This document shows, one piece after another, positions 14,004 through 25,279 of a stretch of 64,000 bases of DNA. Origin of the DNA: Epiperipatus broadwayi (lineage: Eukaryota; Onychophora; Udeonychophora; Euonychophora; Peripatidae); assembly GCA_028023455.1 (NCBI GenBank), contig JAQFVV010000012.1, forward strand, positions 11,134,499 through 11,198,498, given 5' to 3'. A program made the translations under genes and the position numbers. The notes beneath the pieces are model-generated. The model searched no databases. It was not told the origin of the DNA and worked only from the letters and a program-made list of their open reading frames with translations. The number at the start of each line of letters is the position of its first letter. Position 1 is the stretch's first letter.

Positions 14004-15586
14004 TCCTTGACATCCATTCCATGACATCCATTCCATAACATCCATTGCATGCCATCCATTCCATGACATCCATAACATGACATCCATTACATGACATCCA
14101 TTGCATGACATCCATTCCATGACATCCATTCCATGACATCCATTCCATGACATCCATTGTATGAATCCATTCCATGACATCCATTACATGAAATCCATTC
14201 CATAACAACCATTCAATGACATCCATTCCATGACATCCATTGCATGGCATTCATTCCATGATATCCATTACATGATATCCATTCCATGACATCCATTACA
14301 TGACATCCACCCCATGACTTCCATTCCATGATGTCCATTCCATGACATACCTTCCCATGACATGCATTGCCTGACACCCATTCCATGTAATTCAGTCTAT
14401 GACATTCATTCCATGACATCCCTTCCATGATATCCATTGCATGACATTCATTCCATGATCTCCATTACATAACATCCATTTGATGACATCCACTGCATGA
14501 CATTCATTCGATGACATCCATTCCATGACAACCATTGTATGACATCCATTCCATGACATCTATTGCATGACATCCATTCATTGACATACATTACATGACA
14601 TCCACTGCATGACTTTCATTCCATGGCATTCATTACATGACATACATTCCATGACATTCATTACATGACATCCATTGCATGATATCAATTCCATGACATT
14701 CATTTTATGATATCCAATCAATGACATCCATTCCATGACATCCATTCCATGACATCCATTATGACATTCATTCCATAACATCCTTTACATGGCATTCATT
14801 ACATGACATCCATTGCATGACATCCATTCCATGACATCCATTCCATAACATCCATTTGATGACATCCATTCCATGACATCTATTCCATAATATCCATCCC
14901 ATGACAACCATTCCCTGACATCCATTCCATGACACGCATTGCATAACATTCATTCCATGACAGTCATTACATGACATTCATTACATGACATCCATTATAT
15001 GACATCCATTGCATGACATCCATTCCATGACATTCATTACATGACATCCATTGCATGACATCAATTCGATGCCATCCATTCCATGATGACCATTCCATGA
15101 CATAATTCTATGACATTCATTGAATGATTCCATGACATCCATTCTATGAAATCCATTGCATGATATCCATTCCATGACATCCATTACATGACATCAATTG
15201 CAAGACTTTCATTCCATGATATTCATTACATGACATCAATTGCATGACTTTCAGTCCATGACATCCATTGCATGACATCCATTCCATGAAATCCATTACA
15301 TGACATCCATTGCATATCCATTCCATGATGTCCATTCCATGATCTCCATCCCACAACATCCATTGCATGACATTTATTCCATGACAATCATTCCATGACA
15401 TCCATTCCATGACATGCATTGCATGACATTCATTCCATGACAATCATTACATGACACCCATTCCATGACATCCATTCCCTGACATGCAATACATGGACTC
15501 CATTACATGACATCCATTCCATGACATTCATTACATAACATCCATTCCATGATATCCATTTCGTGATATCCATTCTGTGATAGCTA
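14004..15586. repeat. 14-bp minisatellite, array 2, left part
   Basis: Same 14-bp unit as array 1, with the same CATTCC/CATTGC alternation. It carries the same longer block, with ATGTAATTCAGTCTATGACA near 14386 and TTTTATGATATCCAATC near 14702, as array 1. ORFs in it are by-products of the stop-free repeat. It is interrupted at 15587. Confidence 0.96.
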
Positions 15587-15716
15587 TTGCCTCTCGTCAG
15601 TGAGACGCTAGGATATTTAGACACTAGTTCTAACATACCACAGCAAAATCAGAACTTACATAATACTTAACTATTAAGTAAAAAATCTGAAATTTTCAGA
15701 GACCTATATGTCTTCA
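15587..15716. other. 130-bp non-satellite interruption
   Basis: About 130 bp of unrelated AT-rich sequence starting CTCTCGTCAGTGAGACGCTA. The satellite resumes directly after it. I found no matching terminal repeats or target-site duplication. It could be a small insertion or a relic of older flanking DNA. Confidence 0.75.
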
Positions 15717-18700
15717 AATCCATTCCATGACATGCATTCAAAGAAATCCATTCCATGACATCCCTTCCATGACATTCATTACATGACATCCATTGCATGA
15801 TATCCATTCCATGACATCCATTGCATGACATACATTACATGACATCCATCCCATGACATCCATTCCATGATCTCCATTCCATGACATACATTCCCATGAC
15901 ATGCATTCCGTGACACCCATTCAATGTAATTCATTCTATGACGTCCATTCCATGCCATCCATTTGATGACATCCATTGCATGACATCCATTCCATGACAT
16001 CTATTCCATAACATCCATTCCATGACAATCATTCCATGACATCCATTGCATGACATTCATTCCATGACATCCATTCCATGACATTCATTACATGACATCC
16101 ATTGCATGACATCAATTCGATACCATCCATTCCATGATGTCCATTCTGTGACAAACATTCCATGACATTCATTGAATATCTATTCCATGAGATCCATTCT
16201 ATGAAATCCATTGCATGATATCCATTCCATGACATCCATTGCATGACTTTCATTCCATGACATCCATTACATGACATCTATTGCATGACTTTCATTCCAT
16301 GACATCCATTGCATGATATCCATTCCATGACATCCATCCCATGACATCCATTGCATGACTTCCATTCCATGACATCCATTCCATGACATCCATTGCATGA
16401 CATCTATTCCATGACATTCATTACATGACATTCATTGCATGACATCAATTCCATGACATTAATTCAATGATGTCCATTCCATGACATCCATTGCATGACA
16501 TTCATTCCATGACATCCATTACATAACATCCATTTTATGACATCAATTGCATGACATCCATTCCATGAGATCCATTGCATGACATTTAGTCCATGACATT
16601 CATTACATGATAGCCATTCCATGACATTCATTACATGACATCAATTACATATCCATTCCATGACATCCATTACATGACATCCACCCCATGACTTTCATTC
16701 CATGATGTCCATTCCATGACATACCTTCCCATGACATGTATTGCATGACACCCATTTCATGTAATTCAGTCGATGACATCCATTCCATGACCATTATTAC
16801 ATAACATCCATTTGATGACATCCACTGCATGACATTCATTCCATGACATCCATTCCATGACATCTATTGCATGACATCCATTCATTGACATACATTACAT
16901 GACATCCACTGCATGACATTCATTCCATGGCATTCATTACATGACATACATTCCATGACATTCATTACATGATATCCATTGCATGATATCAATTCCATAT
17001 GCATTTTATGATATCCAATCGATGACATCCATTCCGCGACATCCATTGCAGGACATCCATTCCATGACATCCATTGTACGACATTCATTCCATAACATCC
17101 GTTACATGACATTCATTACATGACATCCATTGCATGACATCAATTCCTTAACATCCATTCCAAGACATCCATGCCATAACATCCATTCCATGACATCCAT
17201 AACATGACATCCATTCCATGACATTCATTACATGACATCCATTCCATGACATCCATTCCATGACATCCATTCCATGACATCCATTCCATGACATCCATTC
17301 CATGACATCCATTACATGAAATCCATTCCATGACATGCATTCCATGACATCCATTGCATGGCATTCATTCCATGAAATTCATTACATGACATCCATTCCA
17401 TGACATTCATTACATGACATCTATTCCATGACATGCATTACATGGCATCCATTGCATAACATCCATTTTATGACATCCATTGCATGACACCCATTCCATG
17501 ACATCCATTGCATGACACCCATTCCATGACATCCATTGCATGACTTCCATTACATGATAGCCATTCCATGACTTCCATTCCATGATATCCAATCAATGAC
17601 ATCCTTTCCATGACATAGATTACATGACATCCATTCCATGACATGCATTCCATGACATCCATTGAATGACATGCATTACATGGCATCCATTACATGACAT
17701 CCATTCCATGACATTCATTACAAAGCATCCATTCCATGACATCCTTTCCATGTTATCTATTCCATGACATGCATTCCATGAAATCCATTCCATGACATCT
17801 ATTGGATGACATCCATTATATGACATTCATTGCATGACATCCATTCCATGACATCCATTGCATGACATCAATTCGATGCCATCCATTCCACAATGTCCAT
17901 TCCATGAAATCCATTGCATATCTATATTCCATGACATCCATTACATGATATCCATTGCATGACTTTCATTCCATGACATTCAATACATGATATCCATTGC
18001 ATGACATCAATTCCACGACATTCATTCCATGTCCATTCGATGACATCCATTCCATGTTATCCATTGCATGACATCCATTGCATGACATTTATTCCATGAC
18101 ATTCATTACATGATAGCCATTCCATGACTTTTATTACATGACATCCATTACATGATATCCATTCCATGACATCCATTGCATGACATCCATTACATGACAT
18201 CCACCCCATGACTTCCATTCCATGATGTCCATTCCATGGCATACATTCCCATGACATGCATTGCATGACACTCATTCCATGTAATTCAGTCTATGACATC
18301 CATTCCATGACATTCATTGCATGACATTCATTCCATGACATCCTTTACATAACATCCATTTGATGACATCCACGGCATGACATCCATTCCATGACAACCA
18401 CTCCATGCTATCCATTGCATGACATCCATTCCATGACATCCATTGCATAACATCCATTCATTGACATCCATTACATGATATCCACTGCATGACATTCATT
18501 CTATGGCATATGACATACATTCCATGACATTCATTCATGATATCCATTCGATGACATCCATTCCATGACATCCATTGCATGACATCCATTCCATGACATC
18601 CACTGTATGACATCCATTCCATGACATCCATTGTATGACATTCAATCCATGACATCCATTACATGACATCCATTCCATGACAACCATTCCATAACATCCA

Positions 18701-19828
18701 TTCCCTGACATCCATTGCATGGCATTCATTCCATGAAAAGCATTACATGACATCCATTCCATGACATCCATTCCCTGACAACCATTCCATGACATCCATT
18801 GCATGGCATTCATTCCATAAAATTCATTCCATGACATTCATTACATGACATGTATTCCATGACACCCATTCCATGATATTCATTCCATGACATCCATTGC
18901 ATGATATCCATTCCATGACATCTATTACATGACATCCATTTGATGACATCCATTGCATAACATCCATTCAATGCCATCCATTGAATGACATCCATTCACT
19001 GACATGCATTACATGGCCTCCATTCCATGACATCCATTCCATGACATTCATTACATAACATCCATTCCATGACATCCATTCCATGATATCCATTCCATGA
19101 CATGCATTCCATAAAATACATTCCATGACATCCATTGCATGACATCCATTGCATGACATCCATTCCATGACATTCATTACATGACATCCATTGCATGACA
19201 TCCATTCCATGACATCCATTGCATGACATCAATTCGATGCCATCCATTCCACGATGTCCAATCCATAATATACATTTCATGACATTCATTGAATGACATC
19301 CATTCTATGAAATCCATTGCATGATATCCATTCCATGACATCCATTACATGACATCAATTGCATGACTTTCATTCCATGACATCCACTGCATGACATCAA
19401 TTCCATGATGTCCATTCAATGACATCCATTACATGACATCCATTGCATAACATCCTTTCCATGACATCCATTCTGACATCCATTACATGACATCCATTGC
19501 ATGACATCCATTCCATGATGTCCATTCCCTGACATCCATTCCATGACATCCATTGCATGACATCCATTACATGATGTCCATTACATGATATCCATTGCAT
19601 GACATTCATTCCATGACATTCATTACATGATATCCATTCCATGACATTCATTACATGACATCCATTGCCTGACATCAATTCCATGACATTCATTCCATGA
19701 TGTCCATTTGATGACATCCATTCCATGACATCCATTTTATGATATCCATTCCATGACATCCATTGCATGACATTTATTCCATGACATACATTACATGATA
19801 TCCATCCCATGACATCCATTCCATAACC
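15717..19828. repeat. 14-bp minisatellite, array 2, right part
   Basis: Continuation of array 2 with the shared long block near 16757 and 18280. It ends at about 19828 by running straight into a LINE endonuclease ORF. The bases CCATAAC at the junction fit both the satellite unit and the LINE, so the exact break cannot be placed within about 7 bp. Confidence 0.96.
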
Positions 19829-20443
19829 AACATTATCTAGAGCACTTTCATCTTTCATTTGTTTACCAATTCTAGCATTAAAGTCTCCCATAACAATTTT
19901 AAAATGGTGTTTACTCTGATCAAAAGCCTTTTGTACATCCATATAAAAGTCTTCTACTACTTCATCACTATGAGAACTTGTTGGGGCATAAACCTGAATT
20001 ATCTGCATTTGGTATCTGCTATTAAGTTGTATAACTAATCTTGCCACTCTGTCTGACACACCATCAATCTCCACAATATTGTTCTTCCACTTTTTATTTA
20101 TAATGAATCCTACTCCACTTGTATTTCCAATATTTGTGACTTTATAATAGAGTATATGTCCACTTTTTAAATCAATTGTCTCTTCACCCTTTCTTCTAAC
20201 TTCACAAAGTCCAATAATGTCCCATTTAATATAAGAGAGTTCTTCTAATTCTTGCAATCTTCCTTCACTTGAAAGTGATCTGCAGTTGTAAGTACCTAAA
20301 TAAAAAGTCGTCATCAAATGGCAGCCTGGGTCCGCAATCAGGGGATTCTTAGCACCCTCCGCCTTCGGCCACCAACCGCTGTCTTGGTTGGTGACTTTAC
20401 AGCCTCCTGAGAATAAGGGCCATGCTTTATTTTTGTCTGTCAT
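19826..20443 (-). pseudogene. RTE-type LINE endonuclease, 3'-truncated
   Basis: N-terminal part of a LINE ORF, about 206 codons, uninterrupted. The ATG at 20443 is supported because the second 5' fragment (46688) has the same ATG and the same next residues (MTDKNK, then WPLF). Endonuclease motifs in order are TYNCRSLSSEGRLQELEEL, IIGLCEVRRKG (catalytic Glu), IIQVYAPTSSHSDEV and VMGDFNARIG (catalytic Asp and Asn). The ORF runs on into satellite DNA, where it picks up about 140 repeat residues that do not belong to it. The rest of the endonuclease, including the SDH motif, and the whole reverse transcriptase are missing. It is therefore a fragment, probably inactive. RTE clade is inferred from motif wording. 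Confidence 0.88.
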
Positions 20444-20765
20444 AATTGTATATATGTATTGGGAAAATATTTATCATTTACACAAACATTCATTCTGCCT
20501 TATCGGGCACTGAGAAGAAAGACCATGGTGTTTCTTGATCTTAAACTCAGAGGTAAAAAGCCAATAAACTCACCACACTGGCTAATGCGTGTTGGTGAGC
20601 AGCCCATCCATGTTCGTATACTATATGAATAATCACATAGTAATAACAGCTGCAACGACAAGAATGTATGGAGTGGACATTAGGAATTTGCCCTGCTCAG
20701 TTCCTTTAAGGCCTCCAAGAGGAATCAAAGGGTCTCCTTTCAGTTAATAGCAAAACTCCTTTCTG
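20444..20765 (-). mobile_element. LINE 5' untranslated region
   Basis: About 320 bp upstream of the endonuclease ATG. It is shared with 46313-46687 (plus strand) at high identity, beginning CAGAAAGGAG in both. Beyond that point the flanks differ. The common start suggests that this is the true 5' end of the element in both copies. Confidence 0.85.
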
Positions 20766-20923
20766 ATTAATACAATTTCCTAAATAAGTTTTTCATATAA
20801 AACAGATTTAGAAAGTGTGCATTCTGAAGTTGATGTTCTTGAATTACAATTTAAATTGAGAGGATCTTGTACCAAAAATATAACAAAAAATGAGAGAAGA
20901 AAGTAAGCAGTAGTAAGCTGATA

Positions 20924-21119
20924 GACAAATTAAATAAAAAATGAACATTACAAGAAAAGTAAGAGAGCGTAAAGCCTTGAGTTATTAATGGGATGGTGAA
21001 TAAAATGTTATGAGTAAAAACAATGAAATGATTGACAAATTAAATAAAAGATTGGTATTATTTATGAAAAGAGAGCATAAAGCCTTGAGTTAGTTATGAG
21101 ATGATGAATAAAATGTTAA
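20924..21119. repeat. Diverged 110-bp tandem duplication
   Basis: Two units starting GACAAATTAAATAAAA (20924 and 21034), both containing AAAGCCTTGAGTTA and ending near AATAAAATGTTA. They have diverged by substitutions and small gaps. The second unit stops where the GC-richer promoter-like block begins. Confidence 0.8.
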
Positions 21120-21240
21120 CTACTTCCGGTTTGTCGGCGGCGTCATTTGCACCCTTCGGTGCTCATTTGATGATGTGCTATTTTCTTTCTTTGCTGACAT
21201 AAAAAGTATAATGATGACGTCAAAGAAAATATGGCCGTTT
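21120..21240 (+). promoter_or_regulatory. Candidate host promoter
   Basis: A locally GC- and CpG-richer block in otherwise AT-rich DNA. It contains ACTTCCGG (21122-21129, the ETS/GABP consensus), CGGCGGCG (about 21135), a perfect TGACGTCA (21215-21222, the CREB/ATF site) and AATATGGCC (about 21229-21237, like a YY1 site). These motif types are common at animal housekeeping promoters. A splice donor follows at 21474 and a short coding exon with good splice sites at 22409-22504. The promoter call is inference; a LINE 5' end is a possible alternative. Confidence 0.45.
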
Positions 21241-21473
21241 TTAGCTGTATATGTTAGCTTTCAAACGATCTTTACTTCAAAAAAATCGGTCGAAATTTAG
21301 GCTTTTGGCGAATTTTTTAATCAACCACAGTATTTAATTTTTTTGTTTTTTTGGTAATTTTTGTACTTATCATGAAACGATAAAAGTCATAAAATGTTTT
21401 ACGGGTGCAAGTGAAGTTTTCTTCGGTATTATTCTCAAACAAGGCTTACAACAGACTAAGAACGTAATTATTC
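21241..21473 (+). other. Candidate 5' non-coding exon
   Basis: Sequence between the promoter-like block and a splice donor GTAAGT at 21474-21479. No long ORF starts here, so if it is transcribed it would be 5' untranslated. The transcription start is unknown. Confidence 0.35.
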
Positions 21474-22303
21474 GTAAGTAAAAATTTTTAATTTTTTTTT
21501 TAATTTTTTGAAAAAATATATTTTTTATTAATTTCAGTTTGTAATTAGTGTGTGCTAATTTGTAGTTATATATTTATGCTCATATACAATTCATATCTAT
21601 CGAAAAATTGGTGTGTGTAATTATATATTTATGGTCGTATAGAATTCATATTTATCATAATTTTCTAAAGGTAGTTTGTAATACATTTATTTATGCTCAC
21701 ATAGAATTTATATTTATCGAAAAATTAGTGTGATTTAATTTGTAATTATATATTTACTCATATAGAATTCATATCGTAATTAACTTAGTATATAATTCAT
21801 ATCGTAATTTTCTAAAGTTCTATGTACACTAATCCTCTTATTTTTATAAAAATAATGATTGTCCAAAAGTATACTTTTTGAAAACCATTAATTATGTTTA
21901 TATTATATGGTTTACAAGCAATGAGTTATAAAACTAATAAACAAATGTATACAGACAGACATTGCATACACAAACATATAATCCAATTCTGATTCTTGTT
22001 TATGTTTATGCTTGATCATGCTTTGCTTTTGCTATATGTTTCATAACATTATTTTCAAGTCTATAGACTATATGCAAATAAATTATATCTGTGGTACAAT
22101 AAATATAACAAAATAGTATCACTTCTGTACATAAAGAATATAAACATCACTTGTGCACTGCATAAAGAATATAAACATCATTGGTGATGACAAAGAATAT
22201 AAACATCACTATTGTACACACAAAAAATATAAAATGAAGAGATAAAACTCATTTTATCAGTGATATAGAAAGTAGCCTACAATTTCTAGTTTTAGACAGA
22301 CAA

Positions 22304-22387
22304 GAAACCAATTGCTATGATGATTTCTTTTGTATCTTTTATTAGGAAACCAATTGCTATGATGATTTCTTTTATATCTTTTATCAG
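22304..22387 (+). repeat. 42-bp tandem duplication at intron end
   Basis: Two 42-bp units (22304-22345, 22346-22387) starting GAAACCAATTGCTATGATGA, with only a few differences. Each ends in a pyrimidine-rich stretch and AG (TTTTATTAG and TTTTATCAG), so the duplication also copied a possible splice acceptor, just ahead of the acceptor at 22408. Confidence 0.9.
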
Positions 22388-22408
22388 GATGAATCTTTTT
22401 CTTTATAG

Positions 22409-22504
22409 ACATCTTTGACATTTAGAACATTTGGGGTAGAAGATAGAAATGAACAAGTCATATCCGACTTTGTTTGGAGATTGTGAAGCTATGGATTATC
22501 TCAG
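22409..22504 (+). CDS. Candidate first coding exon, unknown protein
   Basis: A 96-nt exon candidate bounded by TTTCTTTATAG (acceptor, AG at 22407-22408) and CAG/GTAAGA (donor at 22505). The first ATG is at 22449, with G at -3. It opens 18 codons plus two bases: MNKSYPTLFGDCEAMDYL. The peptide has mixed composition, unlike the Lys/Ile/Asn-rich noise ORFs around it. With the promoter-like block at 21120 and the donor at 21474 this is the only plausible host gene start I find. I do not recognise the protein and found no downstream exon I could support. The intron between the two candidate exons would be 935 bp. Confidence 0.35.
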
Positions 22505-22510
22505 GTAAGA

Positions 22511-23848
22511 CATATTATACATGTTTAGAAAGATAATTTTGTAAGGAATAGAAAGAAATTATCACTGAAGATGTATTTTGAATTTTAGTTAATGTTAATT
22601 TCCAAATTATGAACAAACAATAAAATAATAATTATTTTGAATGTGAAAATTTCTTTTTTCCTTATTTTTTATATAGTTATCACTATTTATTTTATGCTTA
22701 TTGTTTTTCTTAATTTGTCTAGTTTCTAGCAATGTAATTGTTTTTGTTCTAACATAATTAAAACTGAAGTTATTATGAAAATTGTGTCTCAGGCCATTAT
22801 TTTAAAAAGTTCAGAGTAAAAACAATGAAAAAATATGAATTACACTTTTATTAAAATATTTTATTAGTAAAAAAAATAGAATGTATTGAAGAAATGGAAA
22901 ATATATGACTTACATAATAGATATAATAAATTTTTATCTATGATAAAGGAAAACAAAAATTAAATAAATCAGGATAAATACTGTTAAATAACAATAAGCA
23001 AAACATAAAAACTGATGAAATTCCAGTTGAATATTAAAGGCTTGTAGAAAAAATATATCAAAAGAATTCATTATTTGTAATGCAATTTATAACTCAAAGC
23101 ATCAATTTTTTTCTCAATAAATAAGTCTTGAATAAACAACAGATTTTCTAATTTCTTATGAATTTCTGAATAATAAATCTCTCAATTATTGTGCCCTGTA
23201 TGGTTTAATACAATAAATAATAGAGCAGCAAACTCTTGAGATCAATTAGATAACTGGCAAGCCCAGTGTTCAAACTTATCAACTCTTGAAATATAAACTA
23301 TTCAATTATTTAACAAATTAGACACAATTATATTTAATAAGAAGTAAGAATATAGGTAAAAAAGAGATTATTGCAATTAAAAGATTGGTGACTATTGCTT
23401 AAAAAAAATATATAGGAAAGTTAACATTTGCTTCATTAATTTTGAAAGTGCATTCCATAACAGAATTTGAACCCCTTTACTGGATATTGGGGGGATGGGG
23501 ATATAGATGAAAAAGAAAAGCATTTTAATAAAAAATTTGTATACAAATGAGAAGATTTAATAATATTCTCATAGAGAAGATATAAGATAAATACAATTTG
23601 CTTGTTTAATAATGCTTGGATCAGTTAGCACTGTGGATAAAAGTTTTCTGCATTAGATTTTGTGATGAACTAACAGAGAGAATTAATCTTAAAAGGTATT
23701 ATTATACAAGATTGATAGAATTTTTAATTTTATGGGGAAATAATGTAGACAATGCATTAATAAAAGTTATTGACCTATAGCTGATAAAAATAGTTTTAAA
23801 AAAAATACTATGGCCACACAAGTTTTTAATAAGAATATATGGTATTTG
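22511..23848. other. AT-rich DNA, possibly intron
   Basis: AT-rich, no coding signal. If the exon at 22409-22504 is real this would be intron. A tRNA-like patch near 23225-23275 has a B-box-like GTTCAAACT but no foldable partner and was not called. Confidence 0.5.
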
Positions 23849-24084
23849 AAGCATGTATTAGACAAGCTATGCCTTTTCACATTCGTACCAATCCACTGAT
23901 AACTTTGTAATCTTGTAATCTGACTAAAATAATGTATACATGGATCTTGTACATATTTTTCACAAGATTTGCAAAAAAGTAATGTGTACACAGATCTTGT
24001 ACATAATATTTTCACAAGATTTACAAAGTTATCAGCAGGTTTTTGAATATGTATGTGAAAAGTGTAGTATGTCTAATACATGCT
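23849..24084. mobile_element. Foldback (MITE-like) element
   Basis: Inverted arms of about 62 bp: 23849-23910 (AAGCATGTATTAGACA to TAACTTTGTAA) and its reverse complement at 24021-24084. Between them lies a roughly 50-bp sequence repeated twice in tandem (TAATGTATACATGGATCTTG and TAATGTGTACACAGATCTTG), each unit containing the small palindrome ATCTTGT...ACAAGAT. No coding sequence. The right end runs into GTTGCAGGACTA (about 24089-24100). A similar TTGCAGGACTA occurs at about 25264, beside the Merlin remnant, so a link with that transposon is possible. Target-site duplication not seen. Confidence 0.7.
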
Positions 24085-24726
24085 CCATGTTGCAGGACTA
24101 AAAATACGACTTTCACACACAACTAAAAGTATAAAAAATAATAAAGATATATGATTTTGACTCAAGAATGAATATTAAAAAAAAAATGTAAAAGCATTTT
24201 TGATTTGTCATACACAAGTATATATGTTTTTCACACTAAAGATTTTAAATTTTATTACATTATATAAATCAATATTAAAAACAAGATTTTACAAAAATAA
24301 AATTGATTTGCGATCTTAAAAAGTGCATATTCTTGCCTCCCCCCCAAAATATGTTAAATAAATTATGCCATTATGCAATTCCCAAATGTTACTTTAAATG
24401 TGCACAAAATAATCACTAAATTATTTTTTTTAATATTATTTAAAAAAGAACATTAAATATGCATGTATGCTATTTACCGTCTAATATATAACAGGAATTA
24501 TCACATTGAAACAAGCAATTTGGCATTTACTTTTACCACACAAAATGGAGACCTCAACTGAAAATCCCCCTCCCCCCAAATGGAGTTTTATTGGATACGT
24601 TATTGTGCAGTATATCGGTTAAATGGGATTTTCCACAGAAAGGGCTAATAAACAATTTTTTTTTTTTTTAAAAAAGAAAATGCACAAAAATAAAGAAATA
24701 TAAATTATAACAGTTTTATTAGCTTT
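24085..24726. other. AT-rich spacer
   Basis: AT-rich with two C-runs (near 24340 and 24570) and a T-run at about 24657-24669. No gene seen. Confidence 0.5.
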
Positions 24727-25109
24727 TCAACCTGGTGGAAAATTTTCTTTTACATTGTGCAGCATGCAAATGAACGCGTCATTTTTGCGAAATCTATGCC
24801 ACATAAATTCGGCCAGATGCGAGTTGAGATGTTGCCTTGATGTCCCTTGCTACTGCTTATTTCACCATTTTGCAGAACCCTGTAGTTTTTCAATGTTTTG
24901 TATGTAAACCCCAGTTTCTGGATTCACAAAGTTATATGTATGGTTCATGTGAAAATGCGTGTAATCAGCATTTTTCAATTTATCAGTTTTGTAGGCATTC
25001 CAGCAGTTAAAATATAGTGGAATGCTGTTCAACATTGTTTGATGGCTTCCATCAGTCGCTACTGTCCTATCTTTGGTTGTGATGATAAAACATTTGTCGG
25101 TCTCCCTGA
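24727..25109 (-). pseudogene. Merlin/IS1595-like transposase remnant
   Basis: Minus-strand frame beginning FRETDKCFIITTKDRTVAT (25109) and running to a stop at 24727. It matches the C-terminal DDE half of Merlin/IS1595-family transposases in motif order: YFNCWNAYKT (where the family has YSDCWKAY), HMNHTYNFVNPETGVYIQ, NIEKLQGSAKW, GTSRQHLNSHLAEFMWHRF and a final phenylalanine and proline patch. The second catalytic Asp appears to be Asn. The third acidic residue, Glu in NIEKL, is kept. Two in-frame stops (TGA at 24862-24864 and TAG at 24850-24852) interrupt the conserved WRNKK-type segment. The N-terminal half is not readable. Function by family is cut-and-paste transposition; inactive here. 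This family call is from memory of motif order. Confidence 0.8.
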
Positions 25110-25279
25110 AAATGTTGAAATATCACAAAAGACTACGTTTTGATAAAGAAACACGTTTTCACATGAGATTGGATAACATTGCAGGGCTTATTTCATTTAA
25201 ATTTGACATGATCGCAAGATTACATATTTTATTGCGGATATGAAAAGGCGTACCATCTCCCCTACATTGCAGGACTAAT

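Noticed and set aside
13839-14180. 113-codon minus ORF running from satellite into unique DNA
   Set aside because: The unique part (KKQLLYSPLQD and following) is AT-rich flank read by chance. No motif supports it, and the frame is open only because the satellite is.
23225-23280. tRNA-like patch (AGAGCAGCAAACTCTTGAGA ... GTTCAAACT)
   Set aside because: Only a partial B box; no acceptor stem and no second copy seen.
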